Of a DNA stretch of 64,000 bases, positions 10,130-17,938 are shown in pieces; the stretch's first letter is position 1, and each line of letters begins with the position of its first letter. Below the pieces are notes generated by a model. That model saw only the letters and a list, made by a program, of their open reading frames with translations, searched no databases and was not told where the DNA came from. The DNA is from Thermodesulfobacteriota bacterium (lineage in GTDB: Bacteria; Desulfobacterota_D; UBA1144; Nemesobacterales; UBA2774), in contig BQJP01000006.1 of assembly GCA_021604765.1 (NCBI GenBank), positions 1 through 64,000 on the forward strand, in the 5' to 3' direction. The position numbers were made by a program, and so were the translations under genes.

Positions 10130-11257
10130 CTATATGTCTGGTTCTGAAATGTCAGCGCTGACAACTTGATGATTACTCATAAATGAGGCAATTTTGTTTT
10201 CAGCACTGTAGAAAAAAAGATTAAGTGAAAACGTAGCCAAAATACCTAATAATAATAGAATGCTGAGTGTGATATATTGCCACAGGACAGGTGGATTAAG
10301 ATTCAAGCCTAGGTAGATAAACGGTAGCGTATAGACTACTGAAAACAAATCAAGATTTAGAAGAATATCTTTCTGATTAATCTTTCTACCTTTTGTTTCA
10401 TAAAGTTTTAACGCCATGTTCATGGTTTTTAATCTAATGGCTTTTACTAGATTAGTTTCAGCATCTTTCTCCCATACTGAAGTAAGACTGTCTATTACAC
10501 TTTTTAGCTGATCAGGTAATTTTAACTTGTAGATTGCATAGATGTCAGCAGATGACTCTATTTTTGCAATAACACTTCTTCTTACCATAAATATCCTTTC
10601 TAATAGGTAAAAAAGTAGGAATATCCAATACCAAGAAAACTCAATGAAAATAGCAGTTCCTATTACTACAAGTAGAATATTAAAATATCTGTAATATCGG
10701 TAATTTGACATTTGTGAACCTGTTGGCATCACATGTCCTAATTCATGATAATTAAGGAATTTAGTTAGAGGATTATCAGTATGAACTTCTCTAAGGCAGA
10801 TAATTGAGGTTCCTACAGTGCTTACAAAAGCTTTGATGTTTGAAGGAAATGGAGGTCGGTTGCATACCATCTTGAAAATTAAAACAGGTTCATCGAGAAA
10901 ATTGTAATTTCTGCCTTCTTTATTAAAGCCTCCTTTAATTGTATCGAAAATCCATCTTCTCCCGAAATACTTTCTTTTACTTAGTATCTCAAGTTCTTCT
11001 TGAGTCAGCAATTCATTTGCGTTAATTTGTAAATATTTGTAATGCGGATTTTGATTTAAAGATTCTATAAAGGAATCGGCATTCCTGATACTCGTAATAT
11101 TAATAGAGATGCCATATAATATCGAAATTAATGATGACACTAAAATAATTGTCCATACCCAACCAAGTTGAGGATTAGAAATAAATGCAACAATCACCAT
11201 CAATAAAAGATGATTTATAGTAAATATAGAAAAGACTTTGCCAAGAACCCATTTCAT
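10130..11257 (-). CDS. Membrane zinc metallopeptidase with HELGH motif (M48/M56-like)
   Basis: A 375-residue protein with two N-terminal membrane helices (about 12-27 and 33-52). The cytosolic part has HELGH at 171-175 (HExxH zinc motif), two hydrophobic segments (about 190-222), and a likely third ligand in IESSADIYA (Glu 234), the arrangement of gluzincins such as M48 and M56. Two more membrane segments follow at the C-terminus (about 305-355). It is 7 nt downstream of the 122-residue gene, so they form a pair. The substrate is unknown. A regulated-proteolysis or effector role in the island is inference. Confidence 0.68.
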   Translation of the reverse strand: MKWVLGKVFSIFTINHLLLMVIVAFISNPQLGWVWTIILVSSLISILYGISINITSIRNADSFIESLNQNPHYKYLQINANELLTQEELEILSKRKYFGRRWIFDTIKGGFNKEGRNYNFLDEPVLIFKMVCNRPPFPSNIKAFVSTVGTSIICLREVHTDNPLTKFLNYHELGHVMPTGSQMSNYRYYRYFNILLVVIGTAIFIEFSWYWIFLLFYLLERIFMVRRSVIAKIESSADIYAIYKLKLPDQLKSVIDSLTSVWEKDAETNLVKAIRLKTMNMALKLYETKGRKINQKDILLNLDLFSVVYTLPFIYLGLNLNPPVLWQYITLSILLLLGILATFSLNLFFYSAENKIASFMSNHQVVSADISEPDI

Positions 11258-11264
11258 AGCTTTT

Positions 11265-11633
11265 TTATAGGCAAATTTCAGATAATACTGAGTCTATTTT
11301 ATCTTCAATCACCGAAGGGAGTTCATCGATTTGCAATTCCTTTTGTAATTCTAACTTAACTTCGTTAGGAGTAACTTGTGCTTTTTTTGTTTCCTTTAGT
11401 AATTTATATATTTGCAACGAAGTCCTTATGATAATTAAACCTTGTACAACAATTGTTAAAGCTTCGCCAAGTTCAAATGAATCTCCTCCATCTACAGGTT
11501 CAAATATAGAATCAGGAGGTGTTCTATCTTCTACCGACTTAGCTGCATCAATTACGTTTTGATCCCCAGCCAATAGGCAGTGATCTGGCCAATTGTTTTT
11601 TAGTATTTTTATAGCTTTTTCAGTATCGTTCAT
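11265..11633 (-). CDS. Small partner protein of the membrane peptidase (122 aa, unknown)
   Basis: A 122-residue protein, first gene of a two-gene unit with the HELGH peptidase. The N-terminal half is mixed and ends in a hydrophobic amphipathic helix (ALTIVVQGLIIIRTSLQIYKLL, about 58-79). A charged C-terminal helical region follows. The layout resembles small effector-associated components paired with proteases in prokaryotic conflict systems, but this is a resemblance of layout, not a recognised family. A GGGAGAG ribosome binding site precedes the ATG. Confidence 0.6.
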   Translation of the reverse strand: MNDTEKAIKILKNNWPDHCLLAGDQNVIDAAKSVEDRTPPDSIFEPVDGGDSFELGEALTIVVQGLIIIRTSLQIYKLLKETKKAQVTPNEVKLELQKELQIDELPSVIEDKIDSVLSEICL

Positions 11634-12493
11634 AGTCTCTCCCTTGATATTCTTCCTGAATTAGCTGATTCTTCTCCTAGTTAAGACAATAAGCACTTTC
11701 TTTCGGTTATTTACACATAGATGTCCTCATCCATATAATTATTTATTATCAATAGCATATTTTGAGTTGGAGTTCAACAATATTAATTTAGAATGTCATT
11801 GCTTTTAATTAATCAATATAGAATTCTGAGATTATTCATTTATGCATTTATAGTGTTAATAAAACTAGACAGGATAGCCGCCCACTAAGTGCACACTTTA
11901 ATAATTTGATTGCTTTAGTTCTTCTCTTGTATCAGCACGGTTGCGATAGTGGAAGTAGGGTTTTGAGAATACCAATGTCCACAACTATATAACAGATAAG
12001 AATTTGACTTTTCGTTTGCAGCCACTATTTTCAATATTCTCCTCAAGCATCGGCTAAATTCCAACCGTTCTGAACCTAAAATTTGCTAAATGCATACTAT
12101 TAATCTTAAATTTGTTAATGGGAGTATTGACCTAATAGCTCAGTAAATATAGTTAGATACTCTGGCTGATTAGTAAATATGAATAGGATTGCACTAGAAC
12201 AACCTCTTTTTGTAGTCACTTAGGAGTATCAGGAGAGAATTCTCGATTTGTTCTTGGAGGTGCAGTTCAGTTTGTTTTCCTCTATCAGTTTAGGATTTCT
12301 AGACAGCTTGTTTGAACCATCCATCACCTTCCTAAGTGGTTCAGATACTTTAAGCGGAGTGATACAAGTCTACCTAAAGCCGTAAGCAATGTTAGCAGTG
12401 GAGGCTCAATTTACGAATTGAACATATAATTTGACATAAGTTTGCTAATACTATAATTTGATTAAAAGATTAAATCCAAATGGATTATAGAAA
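11634..12493. other. Non-coding stretch, 860 bp
   Basis: No convincing gene is visible on either strand. A reading frame of about 60 codons around 12236-12430 is broken by a stop and has no start or ribosome binding site. The stretch probably contains decayed DNA plus the promoters of the two flanking, outward-facing genes (the leftward one at 11633 and the rightward one at 12494). Confidence 0.5.
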
Positions 12494-12844
12494 ATGAGCA
12501 AAGCATCAAAATCGACTATAAAGGGTTTTTTAAGTTGGGTTATCATTGCTATAATAGCGATAGCTTTTAATATAATAAGAGCTTATGCAGAACCCGAGCA
12601 TATTAACGTTTTGGCAAGAATGTTATATTTTGCACTAGCTATAGCAACAATGGTGCTGGCCGCGACATTACCTGCAAATAGAGCTTGGGGCTTAATCGTA
12701 GTAGCAATTGTCCATGGAATGTTTTATTATGGCGATTCAGTTGCTAATAATACTGGTGACGAATCAATCTCATTATTTCGAATAATATTTTTTGTGGTTA
12801 ATTTTGCCGTGGTTGGATTGGTAGACAAGCCTCAAGAAACATAA
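12494..12844 (+). CDS. Small four-helix membrane protein (116 aa, unknown)
   Basis: A 116-residue hydrophobic protein with four predicted membrane segments: about 11-32, 38-56, 62-78 and 93-110. It has a basic N-terminus (SKASKSTIKG). No catalytic motif or family is recognised. It stands alone, with non-coding sequence on both sides. Codon use looks ordinary and the frame is clean, so it is probably real. Confidence 0.5.
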   Translation: MSKASKSTIKGFLSWVIIAIIAIAFNIIRAYAEPEHINVLARMLYFALAIATMVLAATLPANRAWGLIVVAIVHGMFYYGDSVANNTGDESISLFRIIFFVVNFAVVGLVDKPQET

Positions 12845-13109
12845 CAACTGCAGGAATATCCGAGACTAATATATTGCTGATATCTATGAATGGGCTCAAT
12901 TTATTTTCATAATTAAAATTCAAAGTCGACACCTATTATCTTTCATATCATGGTCAGTTCTACGATGGAAGTGCCTCCGGTTAGTACAGAGATAATAATC
13001 CATCAAGGTTGTGATTCGACTATTTTCTGATTTAACATTAATATTATAACGAAAGGCATGTATATATATCAAAGCTAAGAGATGAAACAACGCTTTTCCG
13101 AGTCACCAC

Positions 13110-13169
13110 TTGAATAAATAAGATTGAAAATATGGGGCATTCCATATATTTTCAATCTTATTTATTCAA
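13110..13169. repeat. Perfect 24-bp inverted repeat (long hairpin)
   Basis: Arms 13110-13133 and 13146-13169 are exact reverse complements around a 12-nt loop. The right arm covers the stop codon of the leftward 103-residue gene. The stem is AT-rich without a flanking T-run on either side, so it is either an unusual terminator/mRNA 3' stabiliser or a miniature-element remnant. Confidence 0.85.
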
Positions 13170-13473
13170 CTAAGCTAATAATAGCTCCGGAAGCTCCTGA
13201 GAAAACAATCCAAGTGGTTTGAGATGCGGTAATTGTCCAATTTAGAGCTAAGAGTATCAAACCAATTACTAAACCTATTACCATAAAAACACCCACTATG
13301 GACATGAATCCTGAGCAGACAATAAATTCAGAAGCAGAAAAAGGTCCGTTAACAATATATGGATAATCCGGTGATGTTAGCCATAGGTACAACCAAGAAG
13401 TAAATGCTGAGAAGAATCCTGCAAATAAGATTCTTATTAAAGATGGGAAACAGTATTGTACGATTTTATACAT
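13162..13473 (-). CDS. Small membrane protein, paralogue of the next gene (103 aa)
   Basis: A 103-residue protein with three hydrophobic segments. It shares a pattern with its upstream neighbour at 13571: xxxLFAGFFSAF, then YPYIVNGP, an IGLILLALNW segment, and SGASGAII near the end. It lacks the middle helix pair of the longer copy and ends at SLVE within the long hairpin. It is likely a duplicated, shortened paralogue. Function is unknown. Confidence 0.55.
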   Translation of the reverse strand: MYKIVQYCFPSLIRILFAGFFSAFTSWLYLWLTSPDYPYIVNGPFSASEFIVCSGFMSIVGVFMVIGLVIGLILLALNWTITASQTTWIVFSGASGAIISLVE

Positions 13474-13570
13474 ATCAAACTTTAGCAGATTTTACCTAAC
13501 AAAAACAACTCTTATATTGGTATTGAAGCTAAACTTAAAATAATGAGCTCTTGTAAAAAAAATAAAAGTT

Positions 13571-14047
13571 CTATGATAACTCAAACCAATCCAGAGACTG
13601 TCCTAACAATAGTAGTATTACAAACAAGGTAATAATAGCTCCAGAAACCCCAGAAATAATAATATCATTGATTTGAGATGATATTATTATTTCCCAATTT
13701 AGGGCTGTTAGTATGATACCTATTACGGATGCTACGGGTATCATTATCAATAAGTAGCAAACAAATGCCACTACTGTAAATAAATACCATCCGTATAAAA
13801 ATGTGAATATTCTAAATTTGACATGAACAGAATATTCGGCTTCTGCTCGATACCAGAAAGCAAGTACAATAGCCGGTCCAATTCCAGAATAGAAAAATAA
13901 AGAGAGTAAAGATATAGGCCCATTGGCAATAAATGGATATTCCACTTGAAATAAACCCATACCCAACCTAGCAGCAAATGCTGAGCAGATGCCAGCAACC
14001 AAAATGGTGATTAAACCCTTAAAAAGATGTTTTCTAATATCTAACAT
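13571..14047 (-). CDS. Small membrane protein (158 aa), tandem paralogue
   Basis: A 158-residue protein with four or five membrane segments. ILVAGICSAFAARL, YPFIANGPIS, IGIILTALNWEI and SGVSGAIITL align with the 103-residue neighbour downstream (ILFAGFFSAF, YPYIVNGPFS, IGLILLALNW, SGASGAIISL). Start context is weak, without an obvious ribosome binding site. The two are a tandem duplication. No function can be assigned. Confidence 0.55.
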   Translation of the reverse strand: MLDIRKHLFKGLITILVAGICSAFAARLGMGLFQVEYPFIANGPISLLSLFFYSGIGPAIVLAFWYRAEAEYSVHVKFRIFTFLYGWYLFTVVAFVCYLLIMIPVASVIGIILTALNWEIIISSQINDIIISGVSGAIITLFVILLLLGQSLDWFELS

Positions 14048-14228
14048 GTCAGAATTGAGTTGGTTATAGTCTAAACTAAAATGTTATTAAACAAGCTTTG
14101 TCTATATTGTTAATAATTTTTACAATATATCAAATAGCAAGTCAAATTCCTCAAACAAATCATATTTACATTTGATATTGATTGGTGATATATTTAAATT
14201 AACAATCTATTCAAAGAGGAGAACAATT

Positions 14229-15254
14229 GTGAAAACACTTGTTGCCGTATTAACTTTTTTCTTTTTATTTACCTCTGCAAGTTTTATACAGCCTTTTATT
14301 CAGTTTGATGTCTATGGGGCTGAGAATGTTTCTGTACCAGTTGTTAAAAAGGTTCATACTGTAGATGTTGGGAAATTTCCTTATACTGTTGCAGTGAGCC
14401 CAGACGGGGCTTTTGTATATGTTGTTAACGGAGGTAGCGGAAACGTATCTGTCATACGAACCTCAGACAATAAGGTGATTAATACAGTGGATCTTAGACC
14501 AAGTATCCTTGTTGGTATGGCAGTCAGCCCGGATGGGGCTTTTGTTTATGTAACTAACACAGTTACGGCTAGGCCAAGTGGAGAAGTAGTTATAATACGA
14601 ACCTCAGACAATAAGGTGGTTGATACTGTGGATGTTGGAATATCTTCGCATGGTGTCGCAGCCAGCCCAGATGGTGCTTTTGTTTATGTCACTAACTCAA
14701 GTAGCCATAACGTATCTGTAATACGAACCTCAGACAATAAGGTGGTTGATACTGTGGATGTTGGGGAGTTTCCTAATGGTGTTGCTGTAAGCCCGGACAG
14801 TGCTCTTGTATATATTGTTAACTCAGGTAGCGGAGACGTATCTATAATACGAACCTCAGACAATAAGGTGGTTGATACTGTGGATGTTGGGGGCACTCCT
14901 ATTAGAGCCGCAGTGAGCCCAGACGGTTCTTTTCTGTATGTCACCAATGTAGCGAACAAAAACGTATCTATAATACGAACCTCAGACAATAAGGTGGTTG
15001 ATACTATAGATGTCAAGGGAGAGCCTATTGCTGTAGCCGTGAGCCCAGACGGTGCTTTTGTATATGCAAGTAATCGTAATAACGGATTCTTATCAATAAT
15101 ACGAACCTCAGACAATAAGGTAATTGATACTGAATATTTTAGGGGATCTTCTTTTGGTGTTGCCGTAAGTCCAGATGGTGCATTAGTATATGTCACTCAT
15201 TCATATCCTGGAAACTTATATATCTATAATACAAACCTCGGACATAAATTTTAA
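14229..15254 (+). CDS. Secreted YVTN-type beta-propeller protein
   Basis: A 341-residue protein. I choose GTG at 14229 because AAAGAGGA lies 8 nt upstream and the product then starts MKTLVAVLTFFFLFTSAS, a classic signal peptide. The rest is seven repeats of about 42 residues with VAVSPDGAFVYVTN and IRTSDNKVVDTVDVG, the 40-residue YVTN/lactonase-like propeller family. Such secreted propellers usually bind partners; no catalytic residues can be assigned. The internal repeats are almost identical at DNA level (see the repeat feature). A relic of a second copy is present at 21671. Confidence 0.83.
   Translation: MKTLVAVLTFFFLFTSASFIQPFIQFDVYGAENVSVPVVKKVHTVDVGKFPYTVAVSPDGAFVYVVNGGSGNVSVIRTSDNKVINTVDLRPSILVGMAVSPDGAFVYVTNTVTARPSGEVVIIRTSDNKVVDTVDVGISSHGVAASPDGAFVYVTNSSSHNVSVIRTSDNKVVDTVDVGEFPNGVAVSPDSALVYIVNSGSGDVSIIRTSDNKVVDTVDVGGTPIRAAVSPDGSFLYVTNVANKNVSIIRTSDNKVVDTIDVKGEPIAVAVSPDGAFVYASNRNNGFLSIIRTSDNKVIDTEYFRGSSFGVAVSPDGALVYVTHSYPGNLYIYNTNLGHKF
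14454..15224 (+). repeat. 126-bp tandem coding repeats of the propeller gene
   Basis: The core ATACGAACCTCAGACAATAA starts at 14454, 14595, 14721, 14847, 14973 and 15099. Spacing is 141 bp once, then exactly 126 bp four times. The core and the following KVVDTVDVG codons are almost unchanged at synonymous positions, which points to recent expansion or gene conversion. Confidence 0.88.
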
Positions 15255-15337
15255 TAATTAGGCAGGCCTCTTCTTCTACCCAAGGACAGTTGTTTCTATG
15301 TTCAGTTCCTTTCAATCTGAGACGAGCGCTGATGTAA

Positions 15338-16204
15338 TCACTCTACATTTCTTGCAACGCGAAGTCCAACGCCACTATATCGCACATTGGATTCAATGGA
15401 GTATCGATTCGCTGAGCGTACATTTCGGGGGACATTGAACCAAGAAGCACCACGAATAATCCTCTTGTCACTTCCGCCATCCAGCCAAGCAGACCCATCA
15501 CTCGGGGCACCTGTATATGAGTCATGCCACTTGTCCGCGACAAACTCCCAAACATTCCCCAATACGTCGTAGAGTCCAAAACCATTTGCCCTAAATTTGC
15601 CGACAGGGCTGGTATAAACATAACCACTATGACAGAGAAAAAGTTTTTCCGGAATTGGCTCTAATCCATGTGCGTCTGCACGAGTGAGATCAGAGACATT
15701 TGCATACTCACATGCAATTTCAGGAGTTTCGCCCCAAAATCGGCTTGATGTAGTAGTTGCTCTTGCAGCGTACTCCCATTCAGACTCTGTTGGCAGACGG
15801 TACGGTAGGTTGGTTTTTTTGCTTAGCCAAGATACATATTCCATAGCGTCATCCCAAGAAATGCAAACAGCTGGATGGAGGTCATCCTGTTCAAAGCCTG
15901 GGTTAATCATATCTGTATCTGCACACCACGTAAGTCGTCCCCCACGCCAACAATAACAGCCAGTATCTGCTTTATATTTGCTATCTTCCAAGAAGAATGA
16001 ATATTCACGCCGAGTTACAGGAAATTGACCTATTGCAAAGCTAGCAATATTAACCCTATGTTGCGGCGATTCATTTGGATAGTGACCAATTTCTTCATCT
16101 GGAGATCCCATCATGAATTCACCTGTAGGGAGGACTACTAAGGCAGGTGCAAACGCCGCATCTTTGATCGAATTTATTATAGTCGGATTCTTTTTCTTTC
16201 CCAT
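15338..16204 (-). CDS. FGE-sulfatase/SUMF1-fold protein lacking the catalytic cysteines
   Basis: A 288-residue single-domain protein of the formylglycine-generating-enzyme fold. It has LPTGEFMMGSPDEE near the N-terminus, FPVTRREYSFF, HPAVCISWDDAMEYVSWLS, RLPTESEWEYAAR, NGFGLYDVLGNVWEFVAD and a final RGASWFNVPRNVRSANR...GLRVAR. In true FGEs the segment after the Gly-Ser-Trp-like motif carries the copper-binding cysteines; none is present here. It is therefore probably a binding (C-type-lectin-like) domain or another oxidoreductase of the superfamily. FGE-fold domains often occur beside effectors in conflict systems. A GAGGGG site lies upstream with a long spacer. Confidence 0.8.
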   Translation of the reverse strand: MGKKKNPTIINSIKDAAFAPALVVLPTGEFMMGSPDEEIGHYPNESPQHRVNIASFAIGQFPVTRREYSFFLEDSKYKADTGCYCWRGGRLTWCADTDMINPGFEQDDLHPAVCISWDDAMEYVSWLSKKTNLPYRLPTESEWEYAARATTTSSRFWGETPEIACEYANVSDLTRADAHGLEPIPEKLFLCHSGYVYTSPVGKFRANGFGLYDVLGNVWEFVADKWHDSYTGAPSDGSAWLDGGSDKRIIRGASWFNVPRNVRSANRYSIESNVRYSGVGLRVARNVE

Positions 16205-16575
16205 GTTTCTATTAACCCCTCAATTATTCTTTCTGCAAAACTGAGACTTATACACCAAACTGACAAATCAGGTGCTCATTTTTATTCCTTGATATTATAA
16301 ACCTAGTAGAAGGTTGATTCTACCAAGGTTAACTTATATTATTGTAGTCTCTTCTACACATTTCTATTAATACTTTTGCTACCTAAGTATGATTTGTAAA
16401 ATCATTGAAAAAGTAAATGTTTTCTAATTTCTTCTGTAAAGAATATTTAACATATCAGGATTTCAATCCACTAATATTAATCTACTTGAAGATTCTCTAG
16501 AGATAAACTTCTTAGAGGACTTTATAGTATTGAAATTCTTTAGTTATATGAAGAATATTCTAGAACAAGTTTAAT
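16205..16575. other. Intergenic, 371 bp
   Basis: No reading frame, RNA gene or clear repeat is visible. It presumably carries the promoter of the leftward FGE-fold gene. Confidence 0.5.
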
Positions 16576-17415
16576 TTAAGACAATTTTCCGAATAAGGCA
16601 GAGTGGTCGGATATATTCCAGAGAAAGTTAATTAGCTTAATTCCATTTAACTGATTCCAACCATAAACCTTTATCTCATTGCAATCTTGATCGATAGTTT
16701 CAATTTTAAGTTCTTCACTAACTATAACATGATCTAAATTTGATCTTACTGCACTAGCTAGGTCGCTTACTTTTAACTTTCGACGATTTCGTTTAGGGCC
16801 ATTGCTCCATTGATGCCATGTGACTTCTTGATCTTTTTTTAACATCCTCATACCATTTTCTTTAGCTGCTCGATTAAGACGTCTAATCTCTGATCGACCA
16901 GAAATACTTGACCCATTACCCATTGTATTTAAGTCACCTAAAGTTATCATATTAGCTCTACTGAACTCATTTGCCTTTTCTAGAGCAGTTTTTAATTTCC
17001 AAACTTTACTAAACATCTCTTTTCGAATCTTGTATTCTCGGGATGTCGCTCCTGAATCTGTATGCAAAAATAATAGGTTGTACAATTCACCTTCGAAGTT
17101 TACTGAAAGTAAACCTCCGGGTCTCAAGTCTAAAATGTCATTTTGAAAATCTCTCTTTTGAGTCCAAATAACCTGAGAAAAAGTGTTTCTTCGCCAGCCT
17201 ACTAAAATTTCTAAACCTTCTTTGCTATCGGTAACTGCAAAATCATATTCCGAGTAAAAATCAAACATAAGTTTGCGTACCATATCTCCTGCCCTAAACT
17301 CCAGCAAACTAAAAATGTCGGGTTTAAATTCAGATATAATTTCATTTGCCACTTGTAATCTTTTTTCATTTCCGTGGAAGTTTCGAAGATTCCATACTAA
17401 AAAGGAGAATTTCAC
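16576..17415 (-). CDS. Endonuclease/exonuclease/phosphatase (EEP) fold protein
   Basis: A 279-residue DNase-I-like protein. Expected family residues are visible: WNLRNFHG (Asn), FSLLEFR (Glu metal ligand), LLFLHTDSGA, MITLGDLNTMG (Asp/Asn), NLDHVIVS and the final ISDHSALFG (Asp-His). The set looks complete, so metal-dependent phosphodiesterase activity is likely on DNA, RNA or a phospholipid head group. There is no signal peptide. The GTG start is supported by AGAGGA 9 nt upstream. It is transcribed divergently from the seven-gene operon and could be an associated effector; that is inference. Confidence 0.78.
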   Translation of the reverse strand: MKFSFLVWNLRNFHGNEKRLQVANEIISEFKPDIFSLLEFRAGDMVRKLMFDFYSEYDFAVTDSKEGLEILVGWRRNTFSQVIWTQKRDFQNDILDLRPGGLLSVNFEGELYNLLFLHTDSGATSREYKIRKEMFSKVWKLKTALEKANEFSRANMITLGDLNTMGNGSSISGRSEIRRLNRAAKENGMRMLKKDQEVTWHQWSNGPKRNRRKLKVSDLASAVRSNLDHVIVSEELKIETIDQDCNEIKVYGWNQLNGIKLINFLWNISDHSALFGKLS

Positions 17416-17938
17416 TTTTCAGTTTCCTCTTTTTTTTTATTTAAAGTTTAATTCTTTCATCACAATAATATAAAATCTTTGATCCTATTACAAGTATATG
17501 GAACGTACTAGATTTAGTTAATCAGAAAACAAATTAAATTACATCTTGAAATTTGCAAACGATTGTAATAATATGTTTTTTAGAACATTGTATGGCGGAA
17601 AAGAATTGAATAAACCTAACACTTTCTCAGTTGTTTTTATCTTATCGCTTTTATTTGGTCTTGTGTGCAAAACTCGAGCACAGAGATTGATAGAACAAAA
17701 CATAATATATAAGACAATCACTAAGAGCAATGGAAATAAATTATTTTGTAAAAATTATTATGGTATGCAAATGAATTCTTAGTTACATCTGACCATGCAA
17801 TTGTGAACTGTAATTTATCAGGGGGGTGCAGTAAATCGAATCCATGTAATTAGAATGGTAGAATGCCGCCACCAACCTGCGATATACAATGTAGATTGCC
17901 TTAATGTAGCTAAAAAATATTTATGGAGGTTTTTTCAA
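17416..17938. other. Divergent intergenic region upstream of the seven-gene operon
   Basis: A gap of 523 bp between the leftward EEP gene and the rightward operon must hold both promoters. A 78-codon frame at 17546-17782 lacks a ribosome binding site and family features. No convincing -35/-10 pair or operator can be named. Confidence 0.45.

Noticed and set aside
12236..12430. Broken frame in the 860-bp gap that could be a gene relic
   Set aside because: About 60 codons with one stop and no recognisable motif; expected by chance in AT-rich DNA.
14684..15196. 170-codon reading frame antisense to the propeller gene
   Set aside because: It is the shadow of the repeats, with repeated low-complexity translation and no ribosome binding site.
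14454..15224. Regular repeats resembling a CRISPR array
   Set aside because: The 126-bp units are in-frame coding repeats of a YVTN propeller, the conserved parts are not palindromic, there are no spacers of 30-40 bp and no cas genes.
15338..16204. FGE-fold protein as the variable target of a diversity-generating retroelement
   Set aside because: No reverse transcriptase gene and no template repeat are present in the window; the C-terminal sequence is ordinary for this fold.
17546..17782. 78-codon frame upstream of the operon
   Set aside because: No ribosome binding site, no domain pattern, and it lies in the divergent promoter region.
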